Shown here piece by piece: positions 5,212-5,715 of a DNA stretch of 5,715 nucleotides; positions within the stretch are counted from its first letter, which is position 1; every line of letters starts with the position of its first letter. The translations under genes and the position numbers were made by a program. The DNA lies in contig CAISVC010000452.1 in NCBI GenBank assembly GCA_903888815.1, forward strand, positions 1-5,715, given 5' to 3'. The DNA comes from an uncultured Fibrobacterota bacterium. Its GTDB lineage: Bacteria; Fibrobacterota; Chitinivibrionia; Chitinivibrionales; Chitinispirillaceae. The notes beneath the pieces are model-generated. The model was given only the letters and a program-made list of their open reading frames with translations. It had not been told where the DNA came from and did not search any database.

Positions 5212-5715
5212 ATGAAACCGCTGTCGTGGTATACAGAGCTTGCGGAAGCGCGAAAACGCCGGGAGTACGGTTTTTTCCTCATGGAAGGCAAACGCGCGGT
5301 TGAACAGATAAAAACAGCGGCACCGGGAGGCATCGACGAGATTCTTGTGACGGAGCAGCTGCTTTCCGAATGCAAAGGCTTTGCCTGCCCGGTGCGCGTG
5401 GTAACTGATCGTCAATTTAAAACCATCAGCACGTCGAAAACGCCGCAGGGCATTGCGGCCGTGGTACGGATCCCTGAAGGGTCATATGAAGACGGCCTGC
5501 CGAAACAGACCGGCGACCGGCTGCTGTTGCTCGAGGGTGTTCAGGATCCCGGTAATGTGGGCACCCTCATCCGCACTGCGGCGGCGTTTGATTACAGCGG
5601 CGTGGTGTTAAGCGGGGAGTGCGCCGACCCGTTTTCGCCGAAGGCGGTGCAGGCCAGCGCCGGATCGATCATGTCGGTCTGGATCCGCCGTACCGGACAC
5701 TATCTCGGCCTGACC
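5212..5715 (+). CDS. TrmH/SpoU family RNA 2'-O-methyltransferase, N-terminal 168 residues (3' end outside window)
   Basis: This family uses S-adenosylmethionine to methylate ribose 2'-OH groups in rRNA or tRNA and folds with a trefoil knot. Residues 1-88 are the small N-terminal substrate-binding domain, including REYGFFLMEGKRAV (17-30) and TSKTPQGIAAVV (74-85), the usual KTPQG-type motif. Residues about 101-160 open the SpoU methylase domain: LLLLEGVQDPGNVGTLIRTAAAF (104-126, motif 1 with Asn115 and Arg121) and FSPKAVQASAGSIMSVWIRR (141-160, motif 2). The last motif, which completes the cofactor site, is beyond the window edge. The ATG at 5212 is the first after an in-frame TAA (5206-5208), so the start is well fixed although no Shine-Dalgarno is visible. 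It begins slightly later than relatives that carry an extra leading ITS..NP..K segment. The RNA target (23S rRNA position or tRNA) cannot be told from this fragment. Confidence 0.93.
   Translation, partial: MKPLSWYTELAEARKRREYGFFLMEGKRAVEQIKTAAPGGIDEILVTEQLLSECKGFACPVRVVTDRQFKTISTSKTPQGIAAVVRIPEGSYEDGLPKQTGDRLLLLEGVQDPGNVGTLIRTAAAFDYSGVVLSGECADPFSPKAVQASAGSIMSVWIRRTGHYLGLT

Noticed and set aside
1..5715. A defence system, mobile element, CRISPR array or other novel system
   Set aside because: Every substantial open region is accounted for by recognisable housekeeping families. I saw no transposase, phage, toxin-antitoxin or spacer-repeat pattern. RmuC is nuclease-like but is widespread core machinery, not evidence of a defence locus.

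Overview
The window looks like chromosomal core-genome DNA from a Gram-negative (outer-membrane) bacterium of roughly even base composition. Five genes on the minus strand form a lipopolysaccharide-export cluster that runs into the sigma-54 gene. One gene on the plus strand diverges from them at the right edge. I see no mobile element, CRISPR array, tRNA or rRNA. The long OstA-like LptA, the lipoprotein-like LptC and the weak Shine-Dalgarno sites at several genes suggest a member of the FCB group (Bacteroidota/Fibrobacterota-like) rather than a proteobacterium. That placement is inference and only moderately supported.

Layout in the direction of minus-strand transcription: lptC-like gene (5144-4533), 23-bp gap, rmuC (4509-3208), 45-bp gap, lptA/OstA-like gene (3162-2047), 127-bp gap with a two-tier inverted repeat, lptB (1919-1113, GTG start), 143-bp gap, rpoN (969 to beyond position 1, visible part 323 residues). 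On the plus strand, a TrmH/SpoU-family RNA methyltransferase starts at 5212 and runs off the right edge. A 67-bp AT-rich spacer between the divergent genes probably holds both promoters.

How the genes fit together: LptC, LptA and LptB are, respectively, the membrane-anchored periplasmic partner, the periplasmic bridge and the cytoplasmic ATPase of the Lpt machine, which carries LPS from the inner to the outer membrane. The order lptC-lptA-lptB-rpoN matches the well-known proteobacterial order, except that rmuC, a predicted nuclease-like protein with an N-terminal membrane anchor and a coiled coil, sits between lptC and lptA. The two larger gaps could separate transcription units, but neither holds a canonical terminator, so one long transcript from the 5.15-kb region through rpoN is possible.

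I found no undescribed system. The points most worth a second look are the rmuC insertion, the roughly 40-residue repeats in the C-terminal half of the LptA-like protein, and the structured lptA-lptB intergenic region.
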